From: Apostichopus japonicus
Taxonomy: Eukaryota > Echinodermata > Holothuroidea > Aspidochirotida > Stichopodidae
Assembly (NCBI RefSeq): GCF_037975245.1
Contig: NC_092571.1
Coordinates: 9,400,501-9,464,500, forward strand
Direction: 5' to 3'
Length of the DNA: 64,000 nucleotides
The notes under the pieces are model-generated. The model was not told the origin of the DNA, searched no databases, and was given only the letters and a program-made list of their open reading frames with translations. Position 1 is the stretch's first letter; every line of letters begins with the position of its first letter. A program made the translations under genes and the position numbers. This document shows, one piece after another, positions 38,937-50,700 of this stretch.

Positions 38937-40351
38937 CAGTGGCGTAGCTAGAGGTTTTGGCGCCCGGGTGCAGGAGTAGAAAATTATAATTATAATATTG
39001 TGAAATAAATTGATATTGGTTGCATGGACTTTAAGCATATCCGTACCGTACCATGCACTGTAAAAATAAGTAAACTGTCTAAAACACATTATTTAAACCC
39101 GAATAACTATTATTATTCTCTCATAGATAGTAGGTTTTTTCTTACTATTGAAACTGCATTATGATGTTTGCAACTTTGTATACAACTTTACCATTAACCT
39201 AAGTTGTAAGGATGTTGTATTTATCGCATACAGCTTATTATTCTTATTCTCTAAATTGATCTTATAGTAGCGTCTTGTAAGTTGCTTAATTTGTATTGAA
39301 CATTGTTTAAACTCACAACTGCATTTTGCGTGAGTTTTCATCAGCAAATAAGTCAATAACATGATCAAAGTCATGGGCGCAGATCAGTCTTGGATAATGA
39401 TGGGGACGCGTGTCTGTTCTCTGATACTATATGTAAAGCGGAGCGCGACCATGGGTTTGCGCGTGGCGTACAAGATTTGTTTTGGCAAATTTACCTCCTA
39501 GATCGCCGGAAATAACACTTCCCAGACCCAACGATGCTCCCAAATCTCCTTAACTTTTAGATCTCATGACTTAGAACTTTAGTTTGGGGAAATACATGGG
39601 CGTCTGCAGTAAAAAATTCAGGGGACAAATAATCCAAGTAGACTTTTGTATACGATGGGTCTGGGGTCCTCTCTCAGAAAACAAATACAATTAAAATTTC
39701 AAATACAATTTCCGTCCAATATTTAACATCTGTGGATAAATATAATAAAATGAGAACTGCTGAATGTCATTTGCACGATGCTGGATCAAACTGCGCCAAA
39801 GTTCAATACAGGGGAATTTTAAATGCAGCGTTTGGTCAAGAAAAATTGGTGGGAACACGGTATATCATGTCCCCACCACTGAAAAAGTTGGTGGGGACGC
39901 GTCCCGCTGTCCCCACCAGGATCTGCGCCCATGATCAAAGTTAATGATGACTGCTTCATCGCGCTCAATACTAAGGAGGGCCAAAGCAGATAATCTCGCT
40001 CGATGTCGTGGTATATATTTCCACCTTTCGAAATCTACTGCATTGGAACTGTATACTGAAATAACCGGAATTTCCGTGACATGTAGTCATTACAGTCAGG
40101 ATAAAACAAAGAGAAAACGGTCGAAATGGACTGAAAAGAAATCACAATCTATAAATTTGCTAATAAAAACAACTACATTCAGTTCAGCTTCTTATTAGTC
40201 ACTGGAGAATATTCATGCCTGACGACATACATCAATTTCGTCATGTATTTTTCTAAAAAGTGCTTATTTTTTTAACTAACATTATCCCATTTCAGCCAAA
40301 CCCGGAGCCCGGGCACGTGCCCCCACCCTTGACCCCCTAGCAATGCCACTG
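38937..40351 (+). mobile_element. hAT-like element with exact 8-bp TSD, hosting a nested element
   Basis: The left end is CAGTGGCGTAGCTAG and the right end is CTAGCAATGCCACTG. The direct repeat CCGAGGGG is at 38929-38936 and 40352-40359. It is 1415 bp including the nested element at 39372-39933. No transposase is readable. Confidence 0.83.
39372..39933 (+). mobile_element. Nested hAT-like MITE with exact 8-bp TSD
   Basis: The ends are CATGGGCGCAGATC and GATCTGCGCCCATG, a perfect 14-bp inverted pair. The direct repeat ATCAAAGT is at 39364-39371 and 39934-39941. It contains a diverged copy of the GCGCCA module at about 39430-39530 (AAGCGGAGCGCGACC ... TTTGCGCGTGGCGTAC). It lies wholly inside the 38937-40351 element, so it is the younger insertion. 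Confidence 0.9.
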
Positions 40352-40640
40352 CCGAGGGGATACCATGACACGGTGATTTTTCAGGGACCTTAAGTTTCCT
40401 TGAAGAGGTCGAGTTTGATTTCCCAGATTGCGAGAAAATATGCTACCAAAGTTGATTTTGCAGCAAATGATAATAATGAAAGCAAATGAGCCTCACAGAC
40501 GTACCTCAAGTAAGAGGATATTAATATCCATATGCTTAATGTCTTTTTGTCGTTATATCGTTATGTCGTTATGTAACCCACTTATTCACCTACCCTATTA
40601 CGTAATATAAGTTACCATTCAAGTCTCCGAGTCTTCCGAT

Positions 40641-41237
40641 TGTTACGACCCCATATGCGCTCACGCATTCTACATAACTGGAACTCGCCAACAAAGTGTT
40701 TCGCAGACTTCGTGAATATTCATAGCCTACTGGAACATTCCTTTACACTCCGGGTATAAAAGCCGCAGACGCCCGATTGAGCGCCCTCTCAGTTTTCCCC
40801 GTTCGTTCCGTTAAGAGGTTGTCGCCACACCTCTGATGGTTCCTTGGCTTGATTACTGTGCCCATTTTAAACACAGTATATATTTTAACTCTATACTTTT
40901 GTCGGAACTCCGACCTACTCACTCTAATGGATTCTCGTCGCTCTACCTGAACTTTATCTACATCCAGCCGAACTACTTCTAAAGCAAACCTGGACACTAT
41001 CCGCCTAGCACTAAGGTAACTCAAGAAATAAGCAGAAACTCTCCCCCGGCTCTCCAAGTCCAGAAAGACGTTAATTGAATTAAGAAACTATAGTTATGTA
41101 TTATGTTCATATTTATACTTTGTTCTGCCATGTAAATAGCTTATTAAATGCTTTAAACTTACTTTCATCCTCGTGTTCTCCTTTTTTATGTCACGTGATC
41201 TGTTCTCCACATTAAGTATGAGAACGGTCACGTAACA
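40641..41237 (+). mobile_element. Solo-LTR-like element
   Basis: 597 bp bounded by TGTTACG and CGTAACA, the 5'-TG...CA-3' inverted ends of retroviral-type LTRs. About 110 bp in is a TATA box (GGGTATAAAAGC at about 40750), followed by a plausible start region. A polyadenylation-like ATTAAA follows at about 41142, and then a T-rich segment. No internal gag/pol sequence or second LTR is seen nearby, and no 5-bp target duplication could be matched. The 104-codon minus frame inside is not recognisable as a gene. The order promoter, start, poly(A) signal makes an LTR the best reading. Confidence 0.55.
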
Positions 41238-41659
41238 ATATACATCAATTGAATGTTTGATACGTGTTACCGGAAGCCGATAAAGCGCTACACGTTCACT
41301 GTGCATTCTCGACTGCTCATATATCTTGTCGTACAGGTTTGAGAAGTATGAAAGCAAATGGACAACTTGAATGGCATTAACCTCAATTGTTATAAACTTG
41401 TTTCAAATAAGGCAGATGTGGTTCGTCATTAAGTATCGATAAAGTCCATTAGTGAGTTACGTGTTCGACATAACGGGGAGTACTTGGTATTCCAGAAATG
41501 GCAGTTATCTTCATCTGTTCATTGTTCATTGTTCATCAGAATGCAATTCATTGACTTATGAAACAAATAGAATAAAGAACAAGGAATCGGATAACATTCT
41601 TCCGAGATCAAACTAGTTCAACTAACAGATCGACTGAAGAGTTGAAGACATCCCCGAAG

Positions 41660-41812
41660 ATCATGTGTAGTATCTGTTCTCTTTCGAGGGGAATGGTGAT
41701 ACACACCTGACGATCACACAGTCACAGTCTCGATGCAAGGGGACTGGGGTTGAGAGCGGATCAGACGTTCGGTGGTTTGGTTTTCCTGGGTGCTTTTCGT
41801 TGACGACACTTA
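41660..41812 (+). repeat. Dispersed repeat, copy 2
   Basis: Same orientation and content as 31591-31750 (GATACACACCTGACGATC, AGTCTCGATGCAAGGGGAC, TTGAGAGCGGATCAGACG). Confidence 0.7.
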
Positions 41813-42094
41813 TTTCTGGAATATTCGTTTAGGCTAACTTGATGGTGACGTCGGCTCCTCGTGGTAGTTTTTATAGTTAATGTTAATCCGTTGGTTTTGA
41901 GGTCAACCAGAATACGTTCGTTAAACTTCATTTAAACAACAGAGCACCCTTGGATGGCATTTAACACCATTTGTCATTAATAAATTTGTAATAATTATAA
42001 ACATGTCATTTGAGACCATATAATCTTAATTTTGCCTATTGAGTTTGTAGTGCAACTGAGGAACTAGTCTGGTGGGCTGTGTACTAAACTAAAA

Positions 42095-42136
42095 GGTCCA
42101 GTCACTTTAACTAGTGGACCTCAACTGTTTAAAGGG
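42095..42136 (-). repeat. Inverted partner of 38060-38100
   Basis: The reverse complement reads CCCTTTAAACAGTTGAGGTC then CACTAGTTAAAGTGACTGG. It is about 4 kb from its partner and could be a terminal repeat of a larger decayed element or just two solo copies. No target duplication was found. Confidence 0.6.
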
Positions 42137-43190
42137 TCATTCAAGAAACAAACAAAAAATAAGAAATTGTGTTATAGGAATACAACCCTAGCTAGCCTGA
42201 GCGCAGTGGTTTATAACGGTCCATGGTATATCAAAGTTAGTTTTGTTTCTGAAGTTATCAAAACATAATACGAGGTATTTTTTTTTTGTAAATCTCAAAC
42301 AAAGTTCTTAAGAATCACTGTTTCCGAAAATGTTTACCTACTATCCGGTATGAGAATTTGCTACAACACTGTGGCTTAGAAAGGGACCATATTGACACTT
42401 TTGTTTTATTGCAAAAGTGATATAGTTTGAATTCTATGTATATTAAAATTTTATCTCATGGTCTTGCTAGCTTGTATGTCTCTGGTATTGAAACGAATAT
42501 AATGCATGTTTTGGTGTAAGTTGTGTAAATCTTTGCCAACACATTTATGTCAAGCATGAGTTTAAGTAAGCTCCTGTAGACCCTTATGAACCGCATGACT
42601 GTTTGAATGTTTGGCTTGGCTTACCTAAAATAACCCATTACAATAAAATTCATTCCACCTTCAGAGTAACAAGAAAAATACGGCTTTTAAGGAATTCGGT
42701 GGCGCTAGTTTGAAACAGGGTGTTTTTTTATATAAAATAATTATATGGCTTTTAAAGGCATCCGTAGATTTACTTTTAGGAGAATAGCGCGTCATCAGGC
42801 CACGTATTCAGTGGACGGTGGCTGCAAGCATGCCGGTCGCAGAGATGTCACCACCTCTGGCCAAAGGCACGGATTCACGCACGCCACCTAGTACGCTTCT
42901 GGTCAATTTGACCGACCCTCTGCACATCCTCCCGGGTTCTTTTGCGACAACAAGGGAGACATGGTACGGGATCCTAGGCCACAAAAAAAGCACCATGCCA
43001 CAGCCAGAGGTATTATCGCCAGAGGCCTGTCTTGAACCCTAGCCACGATTTACACGACCGACGAGGAATGAGTCTTTCGTCACCCTCTTAACAGCATCGG
43101 CCATCACATCAGCTAGTGAATTATATGGTTGAATTAATATATAAAGACTTCAGCGTGGACTGCTGAAAGAGAAAAAGAATGTTTAAACGT
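42137..43190. other. Non-coding region
   Basis: No gene recognised. The minus strand at about 43030-43070 has GGCTAGGGTTCAAGAC, resembling a B-box, but without a foldable tRNA around it. Confidence 0.35.
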
Positions 43191-43195
43191 GTATT

Positions 43196-43272
43196 ATCAT
43201 TGATGGAGTCGAACTCAGTTCATCAGGTTACCAGTCCACTGCTCTACCCTCCTAACCATTTGACGAGTTAAC
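43196..43272 (-). repeat. tRNA-like sequence (tRNA-derived, degenerate)
   Basis: The minus strand reads AAATGGTTAGGAGGGTAGAG, then CAGTGGACTGGTAACC, then GAGTTCGACTCCATC. The A-box-like (TGGTTAGGAGGG) and B-box-like (AGTTCGACTCC) parts are spaced as in a tRNA, but the anticodon and T stems pair poorly. I read it as a tRNA pseudogene or SINE head rather than a working tRNA. Confidence 0.4.
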
Positions 43273-46163
43273 TTTCTACGAGCTTAAATTAGTATTGTTG
43301 GTTGGATACAATCTATTGGTAACAGTGAACGACACTGCCTTCAACGAAATCTCTATTCATCTTGTTTTACTCATTAGAACAACGGATCTGAATATCTTTA
43401 TTAACAAGACGCTCACGTTTGTCTTTGTTTACATTGCAGCAAGCAGTAAGAATGTCGTTTCCTTCTAAGACGTAAATGTACAATGGGCTTATGCCCCGAT
43501 ACTATCGATGACTCCAAACAAGCAGTAAAAGACAAACGGATTCCGTGAAATCTTCTTATTCACAAAAGGTTGCTTAAGATTATACTCGCAAGAGAGGTCT
43601 TGCTGTAAGTTGTGTTCTTTTACAACCATTTTCTATGCAGACGATCAAACAATACCTATTCACATGTCAGTACCGTTTTGAATTAGGAAGGGACAATACT
43701 TAAGTCAAACACGTTAACTTCATGTGACTAATCTTATTTAAGGATCTGAATGGCTGGAAATTGCACGGTTACTCGAAACCCGAAACAGGATTCACGGGTT
43801 TTGAGTTTATGCAAGTAGATTTGGGAAACACAGGGATCGGGAATTCGTCAACTACAAGACTGTGTTTAGTGCGCAGTGACTCTGCTAAGTTGATCCTCTG
43901 AAACTGCGGCATTTGCGCGGATAGGTCCCGCCCCACCCCGCCCGCCCAAACGACTGTGTTCCACACGTGTATATTTAGCTTAATACAAAATATTAGAATC
44001 ATCTTTATAAATATCAAATTTAGATCTATTAGCAGCCAACTTGATCACGTTGTTTACAATTGTTGCATTTTGAAAGACTGAATCGTAACGAAAAAGGGAC
44101 GGTGACGAGGACGGGGTTTGGATATTTTTTATAGCTTTTATATGTGCAGTACAAGTCAACACTATGACATGGTCGACTACATCCAGCTATAATCACTCAT
44201 ATAAAACATAATTTAAAGGAGGCAATAGCATCCCTTTCATGGTCATAGCTACCCTCCCTTCACCGCCGCCCCTCCTTCGCATACCATTTGCCGGTACGTT
44301 ACTGAACCATGAACATTGTATATTATATCTCTATGACAATGAAATATTCAATTGCAGTTTCCGATAAACAGAATAAAAATAAAGTTTCCTCCTTCTTCTG
44401 CTGATTTGAAAAGAGGTATTTGAATCGCCTCTCATATAGAGTATGGGTTTGGAATTAATCCAAAGCGCATCCAGAACTCTGCTTTACTTTCATTTCATCA
44501 CCTGACCAAATTTATTCATGCAACTTATTGAATCTTGAAAAAACATTATGTTACAAAGTATTCTTTGAGGAATGCTAAAAGGGAAATCATTCTTGTAAGA
44601 AATTCCAACTGAAAATAAACACTCTATGCAATCATAAAAGAGCTTTACATGCAGCTTGATCCTTTCTATGGATTTAAAATTAACGACATTAGATCGAAAG
44701 GAAGTGAATATTACAACCGTGGCCCACCTCTTTTTAATCTTTCAATCGCATGAACTACGATTGGCAGAGGCTCACTAGTGGGGATTCTCCCTAGCAGGGA
44801 TTCTCCCATTTTTGTGCGAATGAGTGAGGGGTTAAACTAATGTACGTATAACCATGGTAATAGGAACTGGTATTACCATTTGGTAACAAGCAAATGTGTC
44901 ACGCTCACTCCAATGCATGGTAAGCAATTATTGGCTTGTTATCAACTTGAATCCTGCTATTGTTCCAAATTAGTTGACAAGGAAAAAGAGAAATCTTGTA
45001 GCTAAGATTACAATTGAAATTTAACAGATAGTAGTATACTTTGCATATGTAAGACATGATCCCGCCAGAAAGAATTCAAATCACCGAAATATTTATCCTA
45101 ACACACCGACACACACTCAGACAACACACGCACACAAATTATTTGTGATAACGAATTTGATGGGTTTTGTTTACTGTTTGAATGGGTAAATCTTTGATAA
45201 TATTACCGTCTCGTTTCAATCTGCCCGACGTTTCATTGAGTGACGTCACACATTAAATTCTTATCAGATACCTTATATTTTGAGTAACCTTGCAATGTGT
45301 TTCTGTCAGGATGTTTCGAATTCAACGAAAAAAAAAAATGCAGTTTTCACATTACCACGTGTGATTCAACAATTTGATAGAAATTTTACCAGAAAATTTC
45401 ACTTTCTGTCAAAGCCGACATAATTGTAGATAAACAAACTTTTATGATCAGAAAATCCGTTTTCATAACTGGGCTTAATTTGACATAATTTCGTAACGTA
45501 ACTAACCTAACTGTACATTTCGAAGCGGTTATAGATGGATCATCTATAAAGGAGGTCGAGTCGTCTCCAAGTTATTTGCTAAGAAACATCTCAATAACAT
45601 ACCAAACGTTTTTGAATAACAGTTGGGAGAGTTTAGGTGGCATACGTTCTCTAATATCTTATCACCCCCTACACACCCCCTCCCCGTCCCCCCTCTATCT
45701 CTATACAACTATTAATGTCAAAAAGTATGTCTTAAATTTGAACTAACGGAAATTGGTTGTTGGTTGGTTGGTTGCTTTCTCTGAGATATGACAGCTTGTA
45801 TCATTCTCCTTCTCCTGCTCAGAAAATTGCTCGTTTCCGAAATCAGACGTGGATACAGGTACTTAGTACCACCCTAGGGAACTGTTCATGACTTCACTAC
45901 TTTCGCAGAGTTGAAAAACCCCAGCAAATTGTATATCAGCAGCTGATATACTCATTCCCTGTAGCACTTAAGTCAACATGTTTATATATAGGACAAATGA
46001 TGAAAGCGTAGGCAGAAGGCCTAAAAAGGAAATGGTGTGGGTGTTTGGTATTACATATAAAGTAGATTCCCGCGCATCATATTTCCACACGATACTAGTA
46101 ATATATACTATGGAATTACGGAGTAAATTTCAGCATGGGTTACATATGGGGTCGAACATTTTT
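43273..46163. other. Non-coding region
   Basis: No supported gene, RNA gene or array. C-rich (about 45664-45692) and GGTT (about 45752-45772) runs are present. Confidence 0.4.
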
Positions 46164-46463
46164 TAGAATCACCTACAAAAAGCAATGATCCACAGATGAT
46201 GCAATGAGGTCGAACAGTATGTATGACTGGTGTCAATCTTCAAAACGCTTATGGAAGAAAAAAAAAACTGTTGGGAAATTCTTGGTTCTCAGGCAAAAGT
46301 GTAAATTTGGTTGGTCATTTCAAACCCGAAAAGTGCCATTTCCGGTGATCTGGGGGGTATCAAAATCCGAAATTTTTGGGTACGCTGCGCGCCAACCGAT
46401 GGTGGCGCTCCGCTTAGATAGTAATTCGCGCCCCCGGATTAGAAAATCCTGGATACGCCCCTG
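46164..46463 (-). mobile_element. MITE-like fragment with GGATACGC end, copy 2
   Basis: Same 300-bp segment as 15536-15836, about 85-90% identical by eye, with the GCGCCA hairpin module at about 46380-46420 (minus strand). The shared left boundary (TAGAATCACCTA) at both sites suggests a genuine element edge or a common truncated source. Confidence 0.7.
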
Positions 46464-46536
46464 ATAGTCCTGTGGGTGCACTTTTCTTCTTACAATACAG
46501 TGGAAAAGTTGTCATTATATGTAAGCCCCACTATTA

Positions 46537-47181
46537 CAAGGGCGGAAGCACTTTTATTCTGGGGGGGGGGGGCACCGACATCAAAGGGCACTTTGCAGAA
46601 ATTCGATTGGACTGATGCAGCCTTATATTTATTACCCTTTATAACTCTTATTGTATTTTCTTATTTGTGTATACACATCACTCTATCAACACCCCCCCCC
46701 CCCCTCAAGGAAAATATGCATACTAGCACTGCAATAACCAATGTGCAAATTGGGAAACTAGGAACAAGTTTTCTTTTGAGACAAAATGAGGTGAAATCAT
46801 GCTAGTTTCTAATGTAGGAATCTTCCAAATTAGAGTTTATTTCTTTTTAACATCTTAACAATTTTTTTCCATTCGAAATAGCTTTGAGTTTGACTCACAG
46901 AAATTCATTAAAAGTCAGGGGCGTAGCCAGGATTTGCAAAGTTGTATGCACGACTATCTGAGCGGAGCGCCACCATCAGTTGGCGCGGAGTGTACTAGAA
47001 AATTTTTGGTTTTACAAACCCCTCAAATGGCCGGAAACGGCCCTTCCCGAGTGTTCATTCTGGTTCCCTGGCCTCTTGCTAACTTGAGACACCTCAATTT
47101 TTATGTAGAAAAAGGGCACATTTTTTAACCTGAGGAAAAGTGGGGGGGGGGGGCACGTGCCCCCCGGTTCCGCCGCCCTTG
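46537..47181 (+). mobile_element. Non-autonomous hAT-like element, copy 2
   Basis: Near-full copy of the element at 11980-12626, from CAAGGGCGGAAGC to TTCCGCCGCCCTTG, with homopolymer-length differences. It includes the GCGCCA hairpin module (about 46962-47000). Flanks do not form a recognisable 8-bp duplication, so the site may have decayed. Confidence 0.85.
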
Positions 47182-47735
47182 TAAATACCTATATCTAGAC
47201 ACAAACATAGTTAAAAGAGCTTGCGTTCGTCATTGTACGACCAACAATGGTGGTAAAATGACAGCGCTCAAGTGATATAACTGAGCACGATCTGTGTCTA
47301 CGGTTTTAGTTTGTGTAAGGTGAAGCAGGAGGGTTTTTTAATATTACTTTTTAGGTAATAACAAGCTGTGTTGTCCCTAGACTCGGACAAATTTACTCTG
47401 CGACCATGGTTCTTTGCAAAGGTGATTACTTTTATTGTAAATTACATAAAGAAACTAAAAGTAGATTTAGAAATGTACTGCAATACTTGTGGTGGTAAAA
47501 CTCAATGTCAGGTTGGAATCTGGTAGATGCTGAATAAAATAGAATGTGTCATTATCTGATGTAAGGAAGAACAACCAAGCTTATCGCTGCTTGTTCCATA
47601 AAGTGCAGTTAAACATTGATACAATTTTGGAGCATCACCTCCCACTTCCCTTGATTCCCCCCCCCCCTCCCGCACCTCAAGTGCTGAAAGCTGTAACGGT
47701 CACTGACCAGTTGATTTCTCACTTTTCTTTCGCAG

Positions 47736-50700
47736 GTGCGATACCTGGTCAAGAGTGAAGACCGATACAAGGCAGCGTTAGCTTTACAGATAGCTAATCT
47801 TCTTACCAGATGTATGTTTGCTTATAAACTAGGAATGAACGATTTACCTCAGGTATATAACAAAAGTGTTGCTTTCTTGTTCTAAATGTCTTTAATATAA
47901 GAATGAACATTACCATGCTATCAAGGAGACACTGTCACACAGTTTGCCTAATTCTCGAATCGGTCGAAAAAACCTTGCCGATTCTGATGAAGTGAAATTG
48001 AAGTAATAGCAACAAATCCACCGTGATGGATGTCTCTCATTCAGGATTAAGCAGCAAAATGAGGGCAATAATTTCCCGAAACAAATTAAATAGAGTAAAG
48101 GACATGGGTGTCAATCCAGGGGGGTGGAAACAATATCAAATGTCCCCCCCACACATTTGGAAAAGAGTAATGTCGTGTCTCTATTTGGTTAGGACTTACA
48201 CATCTCAGGATTCATATCATCGAATATCACTCAATGTTGCTGAATGGAGAATTCCACCCAGATCTCGTGAGTATACCCTGAGCTCTCCGACAATCTTAAG
48301 CTTAGTCTGCCTTTCTTTCGAGGCCAGTTCCAGTCGTTGTCGGTTGAAGGGTATAGACAAATATTCAAGTTGATGAATCCAGCGGTACAGGCTATATGTT
48401 TGGTGAATTCGAAGCTCTCTTGTGGTTGCTCCTCGTCTCCTCCGCCAGTTCGACGGAAGCCGAGAGATCTTTCAGTGCTTTGAGGCGTTTGAAGACATGG
48501 CTACTGAGCACCATGACTCAACAGAGGCTGAACCATGTGATGGTGTGCTATATTCACCGCGAACGTCTAGCCCAGTTGAAGCCTGAGGAGTTAGCAGAGA
48601 AGTTCGTTGGTTTCTCGGATTACAGACGTGGCATCTTCGGGCGATTCCAGTTGAAAACTAGTGCACTCCGTCATTATCATAGGAGACAGCACTTCATAGC
48701 TAGAGCCAAAGCTTGTACATAGTGGTTGTTTAGTTGTAGATGGTGTTTCAAAGACGGTGCCCGTTCCCTAATATTGGGGAAATGAAATAGGGAGCATATT
48801 CCGTGGCAGCGCATCCCATGTTACCTTGTTGTTGAGTTTACTCTACAGTGAGAACACTGGGTACACGCAGGGACGTCTCTAGAGGGGGGTGTGGGAGTGT
48901 CTCACCCCAAACTTGGTCAAACTGACGATAGATGGAAAATTGGAGTGCGACAGTCGGAATTTCCGACTGTCGCACTCTAGTTTATCTAGGCCTATTCATT
49001 TATTCCTGTGATTGTGCATGACCTAAAAATTGAAAAATGTCGGTCAAAATTTACCTTTAATTTGTCATATTGACCACGTTTTCCTTGCCACTTTGAGAAA
49101 TTGTACCTCGCGATTCTTATACTCCACCGTACAAAACTTCGTATGATTTTGAATACTCAAAAAAAAAAGGCCAATAGAACTACCGTCATAGGCGTAGGAG
49201 CCAATTTGATTTGGGGTGTTTTAACGACTTGCCCGAAAAATATAACCAAAATTTTTCGCGCGCGTTCCAAATGTGAATGCATATCATATAGACATGCATC
49301 GGTTTTTACATCGCATGCAAATAACATACAATCATTTCCGTCTTATTACCTTTCCATATTGGTTAGAATTATAGTTGAAAGTCGTTACAATATTAATGGT
49401 AATAATAATATCAGTTTAACTACTGAAAACACATTGCAAATTATCTTTCTTTCAGTAGGTGCCCGAAAATTTATCAGCATTTTGCCCGAAATTTCACAAA
49501 AATATTTGGTTGGGGTGGGGGGCTAATAAATTTGTGAAATGAGTGCCAGTGGGTACAAATGTATCGAAAAAAAATTCGGAACAAAAGTGCAGTCGCGAAA
49601 GATTGGGTGTCTGACTGACACTGACCGTATCATTGACGAGTAGCGCGAGGGTGGGGAGGGGGATGGGGGTACAAAGCAGCAGTCGGAATTTTCTGGCTTA
49701 AACCCATCCAGTTGGATTTTCAGCCACTACACCCCCCCCCCCTCAATCATCAGGCCTTAGCTACGTTCCTGATTACAAGGTGGTGACATAGTACGCTCCG
49801 ACCAGAATTCACCCGATTCAAGATGCAGATCCACCTAGCAACCGAGGTAACTTGCGTGAGGACTCCAACGAACAACCACTGATTTATTTGGATGCCTTCA
49901 TCACTTTAGCCACCACTCACATGGGACCTATTCTAAGTCTGACGATACAATTTATTCACACATTGTTAGTTGTCATGGGTTCGAACAATTGAGAGGTATT
50001 CTATCCTAAAACATAGGGCAAAATGGGGCTGGGGTTCCAGTTCGCCGCATCATTTGTCAACTTGCACTGGGTTCTAATGTTCATGTCAATTGGAATCACT
50101 AATAAAAGAAATAATCCACCTAAAATGAAGGTCGCATGAACTTTCTTGCAGATTTCCTGAGTGACGAATTTGTAATTTTCACCCGATATCACGCAACTAG
50201 ATGGCTGCTATCCAGCCTGGCAAGTGCCATCTCCAGCGATCTGGCAGGTATTGAAATCTGAAATTTTCTTGGTACGCTGCGCGCCAACCGATGGTGGCGC
50301 TCCGCTTAGATAGTAGGCCTACTTACGGCCGGAATACTCGAATCGATTACGTCCCCCCCCCCCCACGTTTCAAATCGGACTGACGCCCCTGGTAAAGGAT
50401 AATATATATATATATACATGACAATTCAATACTTTGTTGTGTCTTTTGTGTTTTCTTAAAACTGTAATCAATTTTCATGCAAACGTTTTTCTTACTTTTT
50501 ATCGTAGTCTGTAGCCTTCTTTAGTGCAATGGATATTGACAAGGTGCTTCGAAAGGAGATGGAAATGGACTGTGTAACACCCTCTAACCCTCATGGACTT
50601 GAAAGAGGATACAATATTCCAAAAGGTATCCTTGATAATATATATGTATATATATATATATATATACATATCTATATCTATGTATTTATACATATATATA

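Noticed and set aside
40743-41057. Minus-strand gene of 104 codons
   Set aside because: It lies fully inside the LTR-like element, antisense to its TATA box, with no recognisable domain.
38060-42136. A 4-kb transposon bounded by the CCCTTTAA-CAGTTGA inverted pair
   Set aside because: The arms match, but there is no target duplication and the interior contains independently bounded elements. It may be two solo copies of a repeat.
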